Shown: positions 46,377-57,528, counted from the first letter of the stretch. The stretch is 64,000 nt of DNA from Daucus carota subsp. sativus (GCF_001625215.2 NC_030389.2:41405454-41469453); one strand, 5' to 3'. Notes: a model not told the origin generated them from the letters alone. Numbers and translations are program-made.

Positions 46377-48347
46377 ATGGCTGATAACTTTCAGGGAAAG
46401 TCCGATTTTAGAGCTCCTCTCCTCACGGGTTCTGACAACTACAATTGGTGGAAAGGCCAAATGGAGGCTCATCTATCCAGAGATCCCCTAATGCAAAGAG
46501 TTGTGCAAAGAGGTCCTTATGAATATCTGGATGGCAATGGCAAAGTCAAGGACGTTGATGTTCTCACAACGGACGAGCTATCAAAGGTTGCTGCCAATGG
46601 AAAAGCAAGGAGTACATTGATCAATGGGCTGAATCAAGCTGAATATGACAAGGTCTCCTCTCTCAAAACAGCAAAGGAAATTTGGGATGCATTGGAAACG
46701 TATCATGAAGGATCACAAGGTCTAAAGAAGGTCAAGCTCGGAAAGCTCATGAAAGAATTTGGAAGCTTCGCTATCAAGAAGGGGGAATCCATTCGTGAAA
46801 GCCAAGCTAGATTTCAAGTTACTCTTAACAGCCTTGAAAGACTTGGGAAAAAGATTCCTCAATCGGAAATCAACATGAATATTCTAAATGCAGCTCCGTT
46901 CGAATATGGTGCAAAGGTCACAGCATTGGAGTCAGCTCTCAACATTGATACTATGGATCACCTGGCTATATTTGCTGAGTTGGAACAATTTGAATCTAAA
47001 ATTGAAGCTAACAGCTCAGAAAGCAGCAAGCTGCCAACAGAGAAAATGAAGAATCTTGCACTCCACTCTACTGCCAGCAGGCTGGAATCAGATGAGGAAA
47101 CAGAATCAGATGAGGATCTAGCTCTTATGTCCAGAAAAATCAAGAGAATGATTGAAAAGAAGAATAAGATGAAAAGAGAAAAGGGCAAAGCGTTTGGTGC
47201 AAAGAAAGATCCAAAAGATGATGCATGTTTCGAATGTGGCAAGAAAGGACATTTCAAAAGGGATTGCTACAAGCTGAAAAACAAGTCTAAGCCGTCTAAA
47301 CAGCAAGCTGATTACAAGAACAAAAAGAAATCAAAGGCTCTTCTCACATGGAGTGATGATGAAGATGAATCAGCTTCTGATGTTTCAAGTGATGAGATGG
47401 TTAACTTGGCTCTTGTTGGTCTCGATGGCTCAATAGAGACAACCGATTCGGATTCAGAGACTAATAGTGAGGTACATTCTATTAATTCTGAATTACATTC
47501 TATTGATACAACATCTTGTGAACTAACCATGCAGGATAAGAGTTGTCTATCAATTATGGAACTCATTGATCTAAAGAATGAGAACTATGAGCTCGAGAAA
47601 GAAAATGTTCATTTGAAGAAAGTCATAGGTGATTTCTTGAATGAAAAGAGTACCAAGGCAAGCAGTGGAATCATTGCTACTCTCAAGGAACAAATCTCAC
47701 AACTTGAAGGGAACAACATGCAAATCCAAAGAAGAAATGATACACTTATGAAGGAACTCAGCTCGCTGAGAGCAGATCTTAAAGCTAAGGATGCTGGCTT
47801 GGAGGCATTCGAGTTAAGCAAAGCTCAAAGCTTAGCCGAAATCTCTATTCAAGCTGAAAAGATCAAATCATTGGAGCAAGAAGTCAAAGATCTTCAGAAA
47901 GCCATGGGAAAGTTTGTTCAAGGAGAAGAAAGTCTCAAATCTATGATGAAACAAGCTAAAGGTTCTCATGACAAAGGAGGCATTGGTGCAGCTTCTACAT
48001 CCACATCATCAATGAGATATGAAGGGAAAAATGGCATTCCATACAATTATGCCATGCCTTGGGTGACTTGTCACAAGTGTGGAAAGAAGGGCCATCTTGC
48101 TAATAATTGTCCAATGAAGAATTCTCAATCAGCAAGCTGGGAAAGGAAGTCAGCTCACAGACAGTATGCTGACAACACAAACAGACAGAAGACAGCTCCT
48201 AGACAGTATGCTGATAAGACTGGCAGAACATGGAAGAAGAGTTCTAAAGTGGTCCAACTGTGGATCAAGAAATCTGATCTAAATGTTCTATATGTTTTAT
48301 CATCTAACACTGCTGGACCCAACAAAATTTGGGTACCAAAACGTTGA
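46377..48347 (+). CDS. gag: Copia Gag polyprotein
   Basis: Structural protein that assembles virus-like particles and binds element RNA. The start at 46377 gives MADNFQGKSDFRAPLLTGSDNYNWWKGQME, the usual N-terminal DUF4219/UBN2-type gag signature, followed by AKEIWDALETYHEG and KLGKLMKEFGSF. Two CCHC knuckles are present, CFECGKKGHFKRDC around residue 284 and CHKCGKKGHLANNC near residue 565. Between them are a Ser/Asp/Glu-rich stretch and a long coiled coil. The frame ends at 48347 with IWVPKR and TGA, which is unusually sharp because the protease follows in a different frame. Confidence 0.92.
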   Translation: MADNFQGKSDFRAPLLTGSDNYNWWKGQMEAHLSRDPLMQRVVQRGPYEYLDGNGKVKDVDVLTTDELSKVAANGKARSTLINGLNQAEYDKVSSLKTAKEIWDALETYHEGSQGLKKVKLGKLMKEFGSFAIKKGESIRESQARFQVTLNSLERLGKKIPQSEINMNILNAAPFEYGAKVTALESALNIDTMDHLAIFAELEQFESKIEANSSESSKLPTEKMKNLALHSTASRLESDEETESDEDLALMSRKIKRMIEKKNKMKREKGKAFGAKKDPKDDACFECGKKGHFKRDCYKLKNKSKPSKQQADYKNKKKSKALLTWSDDEDESASDVSSDEMVNLALVGLDGSIETTDSDSETNSEVHSINSELHSIDTTSCELTMQDKSCLSIMELIDLKNENYELEKENVHLKKVIGDFLNEKSTKASSGIIATLKEQISQLEGNNMQIQRRNDTLMKELSSLRADLKAKDAGLEAFELSKAQSLAEISIQAEKIKSLEQEVKDLQKAMGKFVQGEESLKSMMKQAKGSHDKGGIGAASTSTSSMRYEGKNGIPYNYAMPWVTCHKCGKKGHLANNCPMKNSQSASWERKSAHRQYADNTNRQKTAPRQYADKTGRTWKKSSKVVQLWIKKSDLNVLYVLSSNTAGPNKIWVPKR

Positions 48348-48369
48348 GTTGGTTGTGTTTGTTTTGTAG

Positions 48370-49275
48370 GTTTGTCTCGTGTCTAAAGTAAAGCCAAATC
48401 AATGGATATTGGATAGTGGATGCACTAGGCACATGAGTGGAGACAAATCTCAGTTTCTAAGCTTGAAGATGAAGAAGGGTGGACGTGTCACAATTGGTGA
48501 TAGCAAAACTCTTCCTATTCTTGGCAAAGGAACTATAGGTAATAGTATCATTTCTATCAACAAGGTACAATATGTTAAAGGTCTTACTTATAACTTGCTT
48601 AGTATAAGTCAGTTATTTGATGATGGTCATATTGTTAACTTTGGTAAGGATGAATGTACTATACTTGTTGGTGCTAACAAAACTCCTCTAGTTGCAAAAC
48701 GAGAAGGAAATATATATGTTTTGAACTTTGAAGAACAGGAGGCAGGTGTTTGTTTAGCAGCTGTGGATAATAATCCAGAAATTTGGCATAGAAGGCTTGG
48801 ACATGCTCATATGGATCATCTCAGCAAGCTGTCAGCAAAGAAGCTTGTTCGAGGACTACCAAAGCTTAAGTATGTCAAGATGGAGACATGTTCTGCTTGT
48901 CAATTGGGAAAGCAAACAAGGACTCCACATAAGGCAAAGAAAATGGTATCTACTTCTAAACCTTTAGAGCTTCTTCACTTGGATCTTTTTGGTCCCGAAG
49001 CTTATAAGAGTATTGGAGGTAAACAATATGCCTTTGTTATTGTTGATGATTATTCTAGATTCACTTGGGTATTATTCTTGCGTACTAAAGATTGTGCTTT
49101 TAGTGAATTTGAGAAACTAATCAAGTTGCTTGAGAACAAGCTAGATACAAGACTTGTAGGTATTCGAAGTGATCATGGTGGTGAATTCCAAAAAGACTCA
49201 TTACTTATTGTGAAGAAAGAGGAATCTCACATGAGTTCTCAGCACCTCGTACACCTCAGCAAAATGGAGTTGTAG
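48370..49275 (+). pseudogene. pol: Copia pol, part A: protease and integrase N-part
   Basis: The frame opens right after a TAG at 48367-48369 and carries the protease motif WILDSGCTRHMSGD. The integrase zinc region follows, with HRRLGH and CSACQLGK, and then the catalytic core with LHLDLFGPEAY, VDDYSRFTWV and RSDHGGEFQ. Near 49190-49200 the natural reading moves to another frame, and the rest of this frame to 49275 is out-of-frame read-through. There is no in-frame ATG at the beginning, so translation must come from gag by frameshift or readthrough, or from a processed RNA. Confidence 0.85.
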
Positions 49276-51596
49276 AGCGTAAGAACAGGTCCTTACAAGA
49301 AACAGCTAGGACATTGCTGCAGGAGAGCAGGCTGCCAAGAAACTTTTGGGCAGAAGCTGTCAATACAGCATGCTATGTTCTTAACAGAGTGCTTATCAGG
49401 CCAATTCTCAACAAGACTCCTTATGATTTGCTAAGGAAAAAGAAGCCTAACATTAGCTACTTCAAAGTCTTTGGATCTAAGTGCTTCGTACTCAAAACCA
49501 TTGATAGGGATGGTAAATTCGACTCTAAATCTTATGAAGCTATATTCTTGGGTTATTCTTTAACAAGTCGTGCTTATAGAGTGTATAATCTTTCTAAACA
49601 TACTGTTGAAGAGTCTATTGATGTTTCATTTCAAGAGTCTACTGATGATCTTGCAAGGGATGAGGAAGAATGTGCAGGTACAGGTACTAGCAGCGAGCTG
49701 ACAGTGAAGGAAACTGGAAATCAGCAAGCTGACAAGTCAACTGCCACAACTTCAGAAAGAAATAAAGCTACTGAATCCACTCCATCTCTTGAAGAAACTT
49801 TGGATAAGATGTCAAAGCTTACATTGGATGAATCCAGAGGTCATACTTCATCAGCAAGCCAAAATGTTGTTGATCAGACTCCTCCTAGGCAGACTACAAG
49901 GAATGAAGAAGTCATAGCTCAACATAATCTACCAAAATCAACTAGAACAGTGAAGAATCATCCTCCTCAGTTGATCATTGGAGATAAATCAGCTGGAATC
50001 AAGACAAGGAAAGCTCAAGCCAACATTTGTGCTTATGCTGCCTTCATAGCTCAAGAGGAACCAAAGAATGTTCAAGAAGCTTTACAAGATGAAAATTGGA
50101 TCATGGCAATGCAAGAAGAACTCAATCAATTCGAAAGATGTGATGTTTGGGAACTTGTAGATCCACCAGAGGATGCTTCAATTGTTGGAACCAAATGGGT
50201 ATTCAAGAATAAAGTTGATGAATTTGGTACTATCACTCGGAACAAAGCTAGACTTGTCGCACAAGGATACAATCAACAAGAAGGGATTGATTTTGATCAA
50301 ACATATGCTCCGGTTGCAAGATTGGAATCTATTAGGATGCTGTTATCATTTGCATGCTACAAGAAGTTCAAGCTACATCAAATGGACGTCAAAAGTGCAT
50401 TCTTAAATGGATATCTAAAAGAAGAAGTTTATGTCAAGCAACCACCAGGATTCGAGGATGAAAAATATCCAAACCGTGTCTACAAGCTCAAGAAGGCACT
50501 ATATGGATTAAGGCAAGCACCTCGATCATGGTATGAAAGGTTAAGTGAATTTTTGATCAAAAATGGTTTCATTAGAGGTAAAATTGATCCTACTTTGTTT
50601 ACCATTATTAAAGGTCAAGATATATTAGTTGTTCAAATATATGTGGATGATATTATATTTGGCTCTACTAATGATTCTTTGTGTAAGTGGTTTTCAAAGT
50701 GCATGCATAGTGAGTTTGACATGAGCATGATGGGAGAGCTCAATTATTTCTTGGGGCTCCAAATTAAGCAAACTCCAGAAGGAATTTATGTGCATCAATC
50801 CAAGTATATCAAGAATCTACTCAAAAGATTTGGATATGAGAATATCAAGGCGAAATCAACACCAATGAGCGTTGTCAGCAAGCTGACAGCAGATGAAAAT
50901 GGTAAAGATGTTGATATTCGAATATATAGAGGTATGATTGGTAGTTTACTTTATCTTACAGCCTCTAGACCTGATATTATGTATAGTGTTTGTGTTTGTG
51001 CTAGATTTCAAGCAAAACCAAAGGATTCTCACTTACAAGCTGTTAAAAGAATATTTAAATATTTAAGTGGAACCATTACTTTGGGCTTATTCTATCCTAT
51101 CACAAATGCTTTTGATCTTGTTGGGTATAGTGATGCAGATTATGCAGGTAGTCAAACTGATAGAAAAAGTACAAGTGGTGTTTGTGCATTTTTGGGTCAA
51201 AGCTTGGTTTCTTGGTTAAGCAAGAAGCAAACTTCAGTTGCTCTATCTACGGCTGAGGGGGAGTATTTAGCAGCTGGTAGCTGTTGCTCTCAAATGCTAT
51301 GGATGAGACAACAATTGAAGGACTTTGGAATCAAATGCAAGCAAACTCCTATCTTTTGTGACAACACAAGTACAATCAACATTTCAGAAAATCCAGTCAA
51401 TCATTCAAGGACAAAGCATATTGATGTTAGACATCATTTTCTGAGAGACAATGTTGCAAAGGGTGCTGTCAAGCTTATTTTTGTGGCTACAGCAGATCAG
51501 CTAGCTGACATCTTCACAAAACCTCTTCCTGAAGAACGTTATGTCGTGCTAAGAAGGGAATTGGGTATGTGTGATGTGCAGTCAGCAGGCTCTTAA
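49197..51596 (+). pseudogene. pol: Copia pol, part B: integrase end, RT and RNase H
   Basis: Continues integrase with [20 protein letters not shown] followed by GVVERKN, which holds the catalytic Glu. Reverse transcriptase runs from about [20 protein letters not shown] through [15 protein letters not shown] and [10 protein letters not shown], with the catalytic YVDDIIFGS. RNase H follows with [17 protein letters not shown] and CDNTS, then [11 protein letters not shown]. It ends [13 protein letters not shown] and a short tail. All expected catalytic motifs of RT and RNase H look intact. It is separated from part A by a frame change, so this copy needs at least one shift to make full Pol. Confidence 0.9.
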
Positions 51597-51886
51597 GCGT
51601 GGTCCGGGTACTATCAGCTTACTCCTAGTTTTTTATACAATTCATGTTTATTTTGCATGCCGGTCAGTTTAAGTGTTAATTTGAAATTTGTGCTCTTAAA
51701 TGATATTGCCGTTGTAAGCTTAGAAAGTTGAAATTTTGTGTTGAATTTTGATACGTGATTATGTGCTTATCTGTGTAAATTTATGATAAGATTTAAAATT
51801 CAAATTAGATCAAATGGATATATATATGTGATAAGAGATAAGTAGTGTTAACATCTTTTAACTCTTTCGGTTTATAATAGATTAAC

Positions 51887-53515
51887 ATGAGTTATTTTAG
51901 GAATTTTAGTTCGTTTAATTTTATTCCTAAAACTACTCCCCTGATAATTGTTAAAAGAGTTTTAAAATCAATACTCTCTCCACGCCTCTTCAACTACATA
52001 TATACTCCTCCCCGAGACGCTAGGGTTTTATCGCTACTTCTCCGAAAACTCTTCGTACTCACCATTGCATCAATCGGTCTCCGTGTCGCAATGAGGAAGA
52101 AGACGAGAGCTAATCTCAAAGCCCACACCCCACAGCCTACATCTATTTCACAAAAGCGGAAGTTAATTGATGAAGATGATGATGAGTTGGTCACGGTGGA
52201 AAGCGGTGATGAGTTGTCTGGAGTAAATCGTGGTGATACTGGAGTTGAATCGGGTCAGAAGAAGGTCAAATCGGAAGTTCTTGCTGTTCGAGGACTCGCT
52301 GGTCGGAAAGTCATCTTGGGTAAGCCTATTTCCGGCAAAACTCTCTTTACCTGTGGTATTGTTAAGTTGTTTGAGGATCTAGGGTTTCAATCTTTCTTAG
52401 TTGATTTGCCTAAAACTTGCTATCCTGATTTAGTGCGTGAGTTTTATGCAAACCTTCAACTGGTTGGGTCGGATCAGTTTGTTTCTTTTGTTTCGGATGT
52501 TAAGATCTGTTTGTCATCGATGTTTTTGGGTGCGATTTTAAAAATTCCACCATCTACTGTGTCTATCCATACTAAGAGAGGTCCGAAAGATGTCGAGGGT
52601 TTTTCTCACAACGACCAGTTGAAATTGATAACTGGGTCTGAGAATGTTTCTGATACTATGTTTCCTTCCACTACACAACTACTTCCACTTGCTCAAGCAC
52701 TTTTTAAACTGTCTATTGAGAATGTCAGTCCAAGACTTGGTACTAGGTCAAATTTGTCTTCACAAGATATTGTTGTTGTTTCAATGATAATGGCTGGTAG
52801 AAAATTTGATTTAGCTGAATTGATTTTAAAGAATATGCTGGATTCAGTTGAGGGTAAGTCATCTGGTGGACTGCCATATGGGTTTTTGTTGACAAGAGTT
52901 TTTGAGTGGTTTGGGGTGTCTTTTGTTGGTGAGGATTCTGTGTCTGCTAAAGAATTTCTTGATATGAAATTCTTAACTCAATCAAACTTGAAGTTGGATA
53001 AGGATGGTCAGTTGGTTGTTGTTGAGGTGTCTCCACCTACACCTCCTGCTCAATCTGTGAACGTTGTTGACTTGGGAATCTCTGCACACGAGATTCATGC
53101 TTATATGGATGAACTTCGAGCAAATCACAAGGATGTGATAGATGGGCAGAAGCAGCTCTCTGAGCAGATGGCTGAGTTGAATACTCAGTTTGCTTTTTGG
53201 AAGGATATGATGTTCGGGGCTCGAACTTCAACTGCTTCTGAGAAGTGCAGTTCTGGAAGCTTTGCATATGAACTTTGCAAGCGGATGTATGGGTCTGGTG
53301 GTTCATCTGATGTCAAGGCCACTTTCACTTCAGAAGATGATGCTACAGATAGTCCAAGGCCGAGAACATGTATGGATGCACTCAAGGAAGCTGCTGGTAC
53401 AGACTCCAAGTATGCTGCTGCAGGGGAAGAGATGCTGGCTAGGAACGCGGTTGCGGCAGAACTTGCCAAGAAATATGGTCTGGAGAAGGACGCGCAGGAC
53501 AAGGCTGGAACCTGA
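51887..53515 (+). CDS. Extra ORF of SIRE-type Copia, unknown function
   Basis: A 542-codon frame between pol and the polypurine tract, on the same strand as pol. SIRE/Maximus elements are known to carry an additional ORF here, sometimes called env-like. An internal ATG at 52092 (MRKKTRANLKAHTPQP) is an alternative start. The N-terminus is hydrophobic/basic. A Lys/Asp/Glu-rich, NLS-like stretch follows (QKRKLIDEDDDE). The central globular region has LVREFYANLQLVGSDQF and resembles what is annotated as a putative plant transposon protein domain. It then has an Ala/Glu-rich, probably coiled-coil C-terminus (YMDELRANHKDVIDGQKQLS). I see no clear signal peptide plus membrane anchor, so an envelope role is not supported by inspection. 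Confidence 0.75.
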   Translation: MSYFRNFSSFNFIPKTTPLIIVKRVLKSILSPRLFNYIYTPPRDARVLSLLLRKLFVLTIASIGLRVAMRKKTRANLKAHTPQPTSISQKRKLIDEDDDELVTVESGDELSGVNRGDTGVESGQKKVKSEVLAVRGLAGRKVILGKPISGKTLFTCGIVKLFEDLGFQSFLVDLPKTCYPDLVREFYANLQLVGSDQFVSFVSDVKICLSSMFLGAILKIPPSTVSIHTKRGPKDVEGFSHNDQLKLITGSENVSDTMFPSTTQLLPLAQALFKLSIENVSPRLGTRSNLSSQDIVVVSMIMAGRKFDLAELILKNMLDSVEGKSSGGLPYGFLLTRVFEWFGVSFVGEDSVSAKEFLDMKFLTQSNLKLDKDGQLVVVEVSPPTPPAQSVNVVDLGISAHEIHAYMDELRANHKDVIDGQKQLSEQMAELNTQFAFWKDMMFGARTSTASEKCSSGSFAYELCKRMYGSGGSSDVKATFTSEDDATDSPRPRTCMDALKEAAGTDSKYAAAGEEMLARNAVAAELAKKYGLEKDAQDKAGT

Positions 53516-53925
53516 TTTTCTAACCTTTTTTAATGATTAAGGGGGAGGAAATTAGGAAATTAATAATACTTTTACTTAAGTTTGTGTTATCTGCTTAAGT
53601 ACATTATTGGCCCTAAGTTGTTTTGTTTCTAAGACTAAGTTTGTTGGTTGGTTTGGATTTAAATTTGCTGGTCTCAGGTGGTTTATCCTGAGTTAACTTG
53701 GTTTGTTTTGTTGGATAATATTTTGGATACCAGGTGGTTTATCCTGGTTAAGTATCTATGCAATTTGCTTTGATTAATTGTTTATGTGTTAGTTAATATT
53801 GCATGCATATCTGTGAATTAGATATTTGTTAGATTATATTCTTTGTGATAACTGTTAAAGTTTAGTGATATTAGATTGCTATATTTAGGGGGAGTTAACT
53901 ACTTTTCCTAATATAGTGTAATCAT

Positions 53926-53939
53926 CAAAAAGGGGGAGA
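53926..53939 (+). promoter_or_regulatory. Polypurine tract of the Copia element
   Basis: AAAAAGGGGGAGA lies directly before the 3' LTR start (TGATACTC). It is the expected primer for plus-strand DNA synthesis. Similar GGGGGAG words occur a little upstream (near 53540 and 53888). Confidence 0.9.
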
Positions 53940-53940
53940 T

Positions 53941-55136
53941 TGATACTCTCAAGGTTTTGATGATGACACTAACAGCAAGCTAATAACATGAAACTGATAT
54001 GTGTAAGCATGCTATCAAAGGTTATTTATGCGGACTAACAGTATTTCAGGATGTTAGCATGATTATAGCTGTCAGCAAGCTTACAGGAATATTTTCAAGC
54101 TATCAGCAGACTTACAGCGTGAACAGAGAAACAGACGGATAAAGATCAAAGTCTATTTTCAAGGAGAATTAATAGGAAACGACTTTGTAAGGATTCTAAT
54201 ATTTATATATATCTGATATAAATATTAGAGCTCAGTTTTATAAAGAGTTTCATTCAAAAACGTTTTCCTAACAAATAGGAGATTTTATTTCAAATCGATT
54301 TTATCTTTAACAAACTCCTACTTTGTTCAAACGGGTTTTTAGTTTAAATATCTTTGCTGAGATGATTTCAAACGTAACTTATCCTTTACTCAGTAATCTT
54401 ACTTCATTCAAACGTTCATCATTCAATTCAAATTTAAACGTGAGGTTGTTACCAAGATCGTTGGGAAATTTGTTGGATTATGACCGTTGGTATGATGTAT
54501 ATAAACTTGAGTGTGGTTTCGGTTTTGAGAACAAGGAGAACACACCAAGCTTTCTGAAATACAACTCTTTACATTGCTAAATCTTTGTTGAGCTCTAATA
54601 CTTATATTTGCATATATATCTATATTGAGAGTTCATAGTTTCGGTTGTATTACACTTATTCATTGTATTGTTCAAGGTGTAATGTTTTGTTGCTGTGTAT
54701 CCAGCTTGTGAAACAAGGGAACAAGGGAACTAGTTAGCTAGAAGAGTATACTTGGGAAGTATAGGTCTTGGTAGGCTTTTGGTTCGTGGTTCAGGGGTTT
54801 CAGCAGGCTGATAACAGGAACAAGGGAGAAAGGGAGTTATATTATTGAATCTTGTAATCGTTGCTATTATTGATTAATAATATAATCTCTTACCAGTTGG
54901 TAGGGGACCAGGACGTAGACCATTAGGGTTAGGGGTCGAACCTGGCTAAAATTCTTGGTGTTGCTAGCATACTGCTTTACATTATCTGCATTGCATTTAT
55001 CTTATTAGCAGGCTAACAGTTTACTCTGAAAATTAACAGCAGGGTGTCTTTGACAGATTAATTATTCGGTAACTTATAAAAATCGGGTATATTAGCCATA
55101 ACACCTATTCACCCCCCCTCTAGGTGTGTAATTTCA
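53941..55136 (+). repeat. 3' LTR of the Copia element
   Basis: 1,196 bp. It carries the 32 bases absent from the 5' LTR. That segment contains half of a 13-bp-arm hairpin: CTAATATTTATAT at 54196-54208 and ATATAAATATTAG at 54216-54228. The rest reads the same as the 5' LTR in every stretch I compared. Confidence 0.95.
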
Positions 55137-55141
55137 TTAAT
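55137..55141. repeat. Copia target-site duplication, right
   Basis: TTAAT, matching 45149-45153. Confidence 0.95.
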
Positions 55142-55694
55142 AAATATTAGTGTAATTTTAGTTTTATTATAGAGCGGAATTATGCCGGCTATAATCATAC
55201 GCAGTTGTCAAATAGAAACCATGCGTTAAAATAAAACTAAAATTATAATGTAAATCAAGAGAAATCATATCTAAATGATCTCACTCACCCTTATATTATA
55301 TGTCATCACCCACCCCCTACATGTAATCACCCATCTAAAACTTACCCTCAACCCCACTCAATCCAATCCGGGCCCGCTAAGACCTCGCCAAGGCTCCTCA
55401 CAAGCCCTGGACAGGCTCCAGACAATCTTAAAGAGCCAAACATTGGCCCCACTAGGCCCCGACCCAGCCCTACTAGGTCCCACTTAAACCCCGTCTAGGC
55501 CCACCTCAAGGTTCAAACCTGATCCCAAAACCCGCATCATTCTATTTAATCACATTGGTTTCTATTTAGTTTCTATGGTAGTTTTTATTGAAGTAGAACC
55601 CTATATATTAATATTTATTACTCACTCCCTCCGTTTCCATACGAACTATTTCTCTTTTTTAAAGGTCTCAAGGAAAAAAGAACTTTCCATTATA

Positions 55695-55928
55695 CTCCTC
55701 CTGTTTTTATTATTTGATGTTTTGATTTTTGGCACACATCTTTATGTGAGTTGACTGGATAGTAAAAATTATTATTTTTGATTGATTTTTTTTGTGAATT
55801 AAAATTTTGATTATATATCTTTATTTAAAAAAGTAAAATTTAATAAATAATATTTTAAACTACCCGGTCAAAACACTTAAAAATACGTGCCCAAAATCAA
55901 AGCGTCAAATATAAAAAAAACAAAGGGG
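55695..55928. mobile_element. Stowaway-like MITE
   Basis: The left end CTCCTCCTGTTTTTATTATT and the right end CAAAGGGG are imperfect inverted repeats. Further inside, TTTGATGTTTTGATTTTTGG pairs with CCAAAATCAAAGCGTCAAAT. TA flanks both ends. It lies just inside a second, truncated CTCCCTCCG end at about 55628. Confidence 0.55.
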
Positions 55929-56934
55929 TAACATTTATTTAAAATTATTACAAAAACAAATCAATACATTACATTTGTTTAACACGCACTAACTCTTTTC
56001 GTATGTTTAAGATTAAGTTAAATATTTATTACATGAAAACTGTATTTAATTTATGACTCATGTCAAGTATGAGTTTAAGTAAACTTTTAAATTTACTATT
56101 CATTAGAAATATAATGTGTTTTTATTTGATTATATTATCATTCTTTTAAGGATTTTCTTATAAATATCCAAGTCAAAAGCATCTTTTACAAAAATACATG
56201 ATTTTCAAATATTTTGTGAAAATAATAAATTTTTAAAAATATTTGTAAAAATACTGCATGTAATTATAATGGATTATTTTTAATTTCTCATCTTCAATTT
56301 CTCATCAATTTTTCTAACTTTAAGCAGCAACACTGAAATTATGGATCATCATCGATAATACATCAATTAAACGAAAAAAAGATTATCGGTGTACAGGCAA
56401 CCGAAAAACCTACAAGTGATGTTATTGTTCATTTACAATATTCATTTTACTGAGTGCTACTGTGTGTGACTAAAAAAATGATTAGTTAACATGATTTTTG
56501 CTCAACTAGTGACGATACACATATAATAATATTATTCGTAGTTAAGATATACACATATTATTCGATTGATACTACAAGGAAATCGCCAACAATTATACAT
56601 ACTAACTCCTTCATTTAAGAGGTTTGAATCTTATAAAATCATTTTTCAATGATTATCATTTATATCTTTATATTTGAAGAGATTACTTCAAATACAAATT
56701 AACATTACGGAGGTCAAGCTTTTCATATGGAATAAAACTGTTATTCATGAATAAAATTGTAAAATATGTGTACATTAAATATATCTATTATATGTAAGTA
56801 AATGGTAATATTGGTTAGAGTAAATTTGAATACATATTTAAAACAATGATTATAGATGAAATAATGATATAAAATAAAAAATTTAAAAATTGTTTTAAAG
56901 AATATAAAAATTACACGGCATAAGTACACAAAAT

Positions 56935-57528
56935 TAGGGATGAGTATCAGGTCACTTCGGAGTCGGGTAGTGTTATCCCCATCCTAATCCCTAACGGGGA
57001 TTATATTTGATTCCACATATCTGGCCCAATTAGGGTCTGGGGATTCGGGTATTGTAATTTATGCAAATTTTATGCTAGAATAAATTTAAAAACGCTAAGT
57101 TTTTTATCTTGCAAAATAAATCAAAAGTAAAAACAATAATAACGGGGAGTAAAGATTAAATAGTGACATCATGCCAAAAACTACTACACATATGTCATAA
57201 GATCGACTCATCCCTCCATCAATTTTTTAAAACAGTCTTGAACATGTTGGTGAAGTTGTTTGTAACACACAAAAATCCAATAAAATCACATAAAATGCCA
57301 ACAAATGTATTTATATATAATATATATGAGTATATAAATATGAATTCGGGGAAAATCGGGTTGGGAACATAAAAAAAATCATACCCGATCTGATCCCTGA
57401 TTTTTTTTTTTAAATCATCCCATTCCTCGGTCAGTATCCGAAAAAAATCACGAATCCTCTTACCGTTTAGTGCGGGGATCGGATCCGGATCTAGATCGGG
57501 AGCGGGTCGGTGTCAATGCTCATCCCAA
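56935..57528. mobile_element. hAT-type non-autonomous element
   Basis: The 594-bp element starts TAGGGATGAGTATC; its right end reverse-complements to TTGGGATGAGCATTGACACC. The 8-bp flanks CACAAAAT (56927-56934) and CAGAAAAT (57529-57536) match 7 of 8. The subterminal regions are rich in GGGTATT, CGGGTTGGG and ATCGGG words. No coding capacity. Confidence 0.7.

Larger units (their letters stand above)
45154..55136 (+). mobile_element. Full-length Copia LTR retrotransposon, SIRE/Maximus type
   Basis: A 9,983-bp element bounded by LTRs at 45154-46317 and 53941-55136 and by the TTAAT duplication. Order: 5' LTR, tRNA-Met primer site, gag, protease, integrase, reverse transcriptase, RNase H, an extra ORF, polypurine tract and 3' LTR. 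Integrase before reverse transcriptase defines Copia. The large gag with coiled coil and the additional ORF after pol are hallmarks of the SIRE (Maximus) lineage. LTR near-identity implies recent insertion. Reading frames are interrupted at the gag/pol boundary and in integrase, so this copy may not be autonomous as it stands. Confidence 0.95.
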
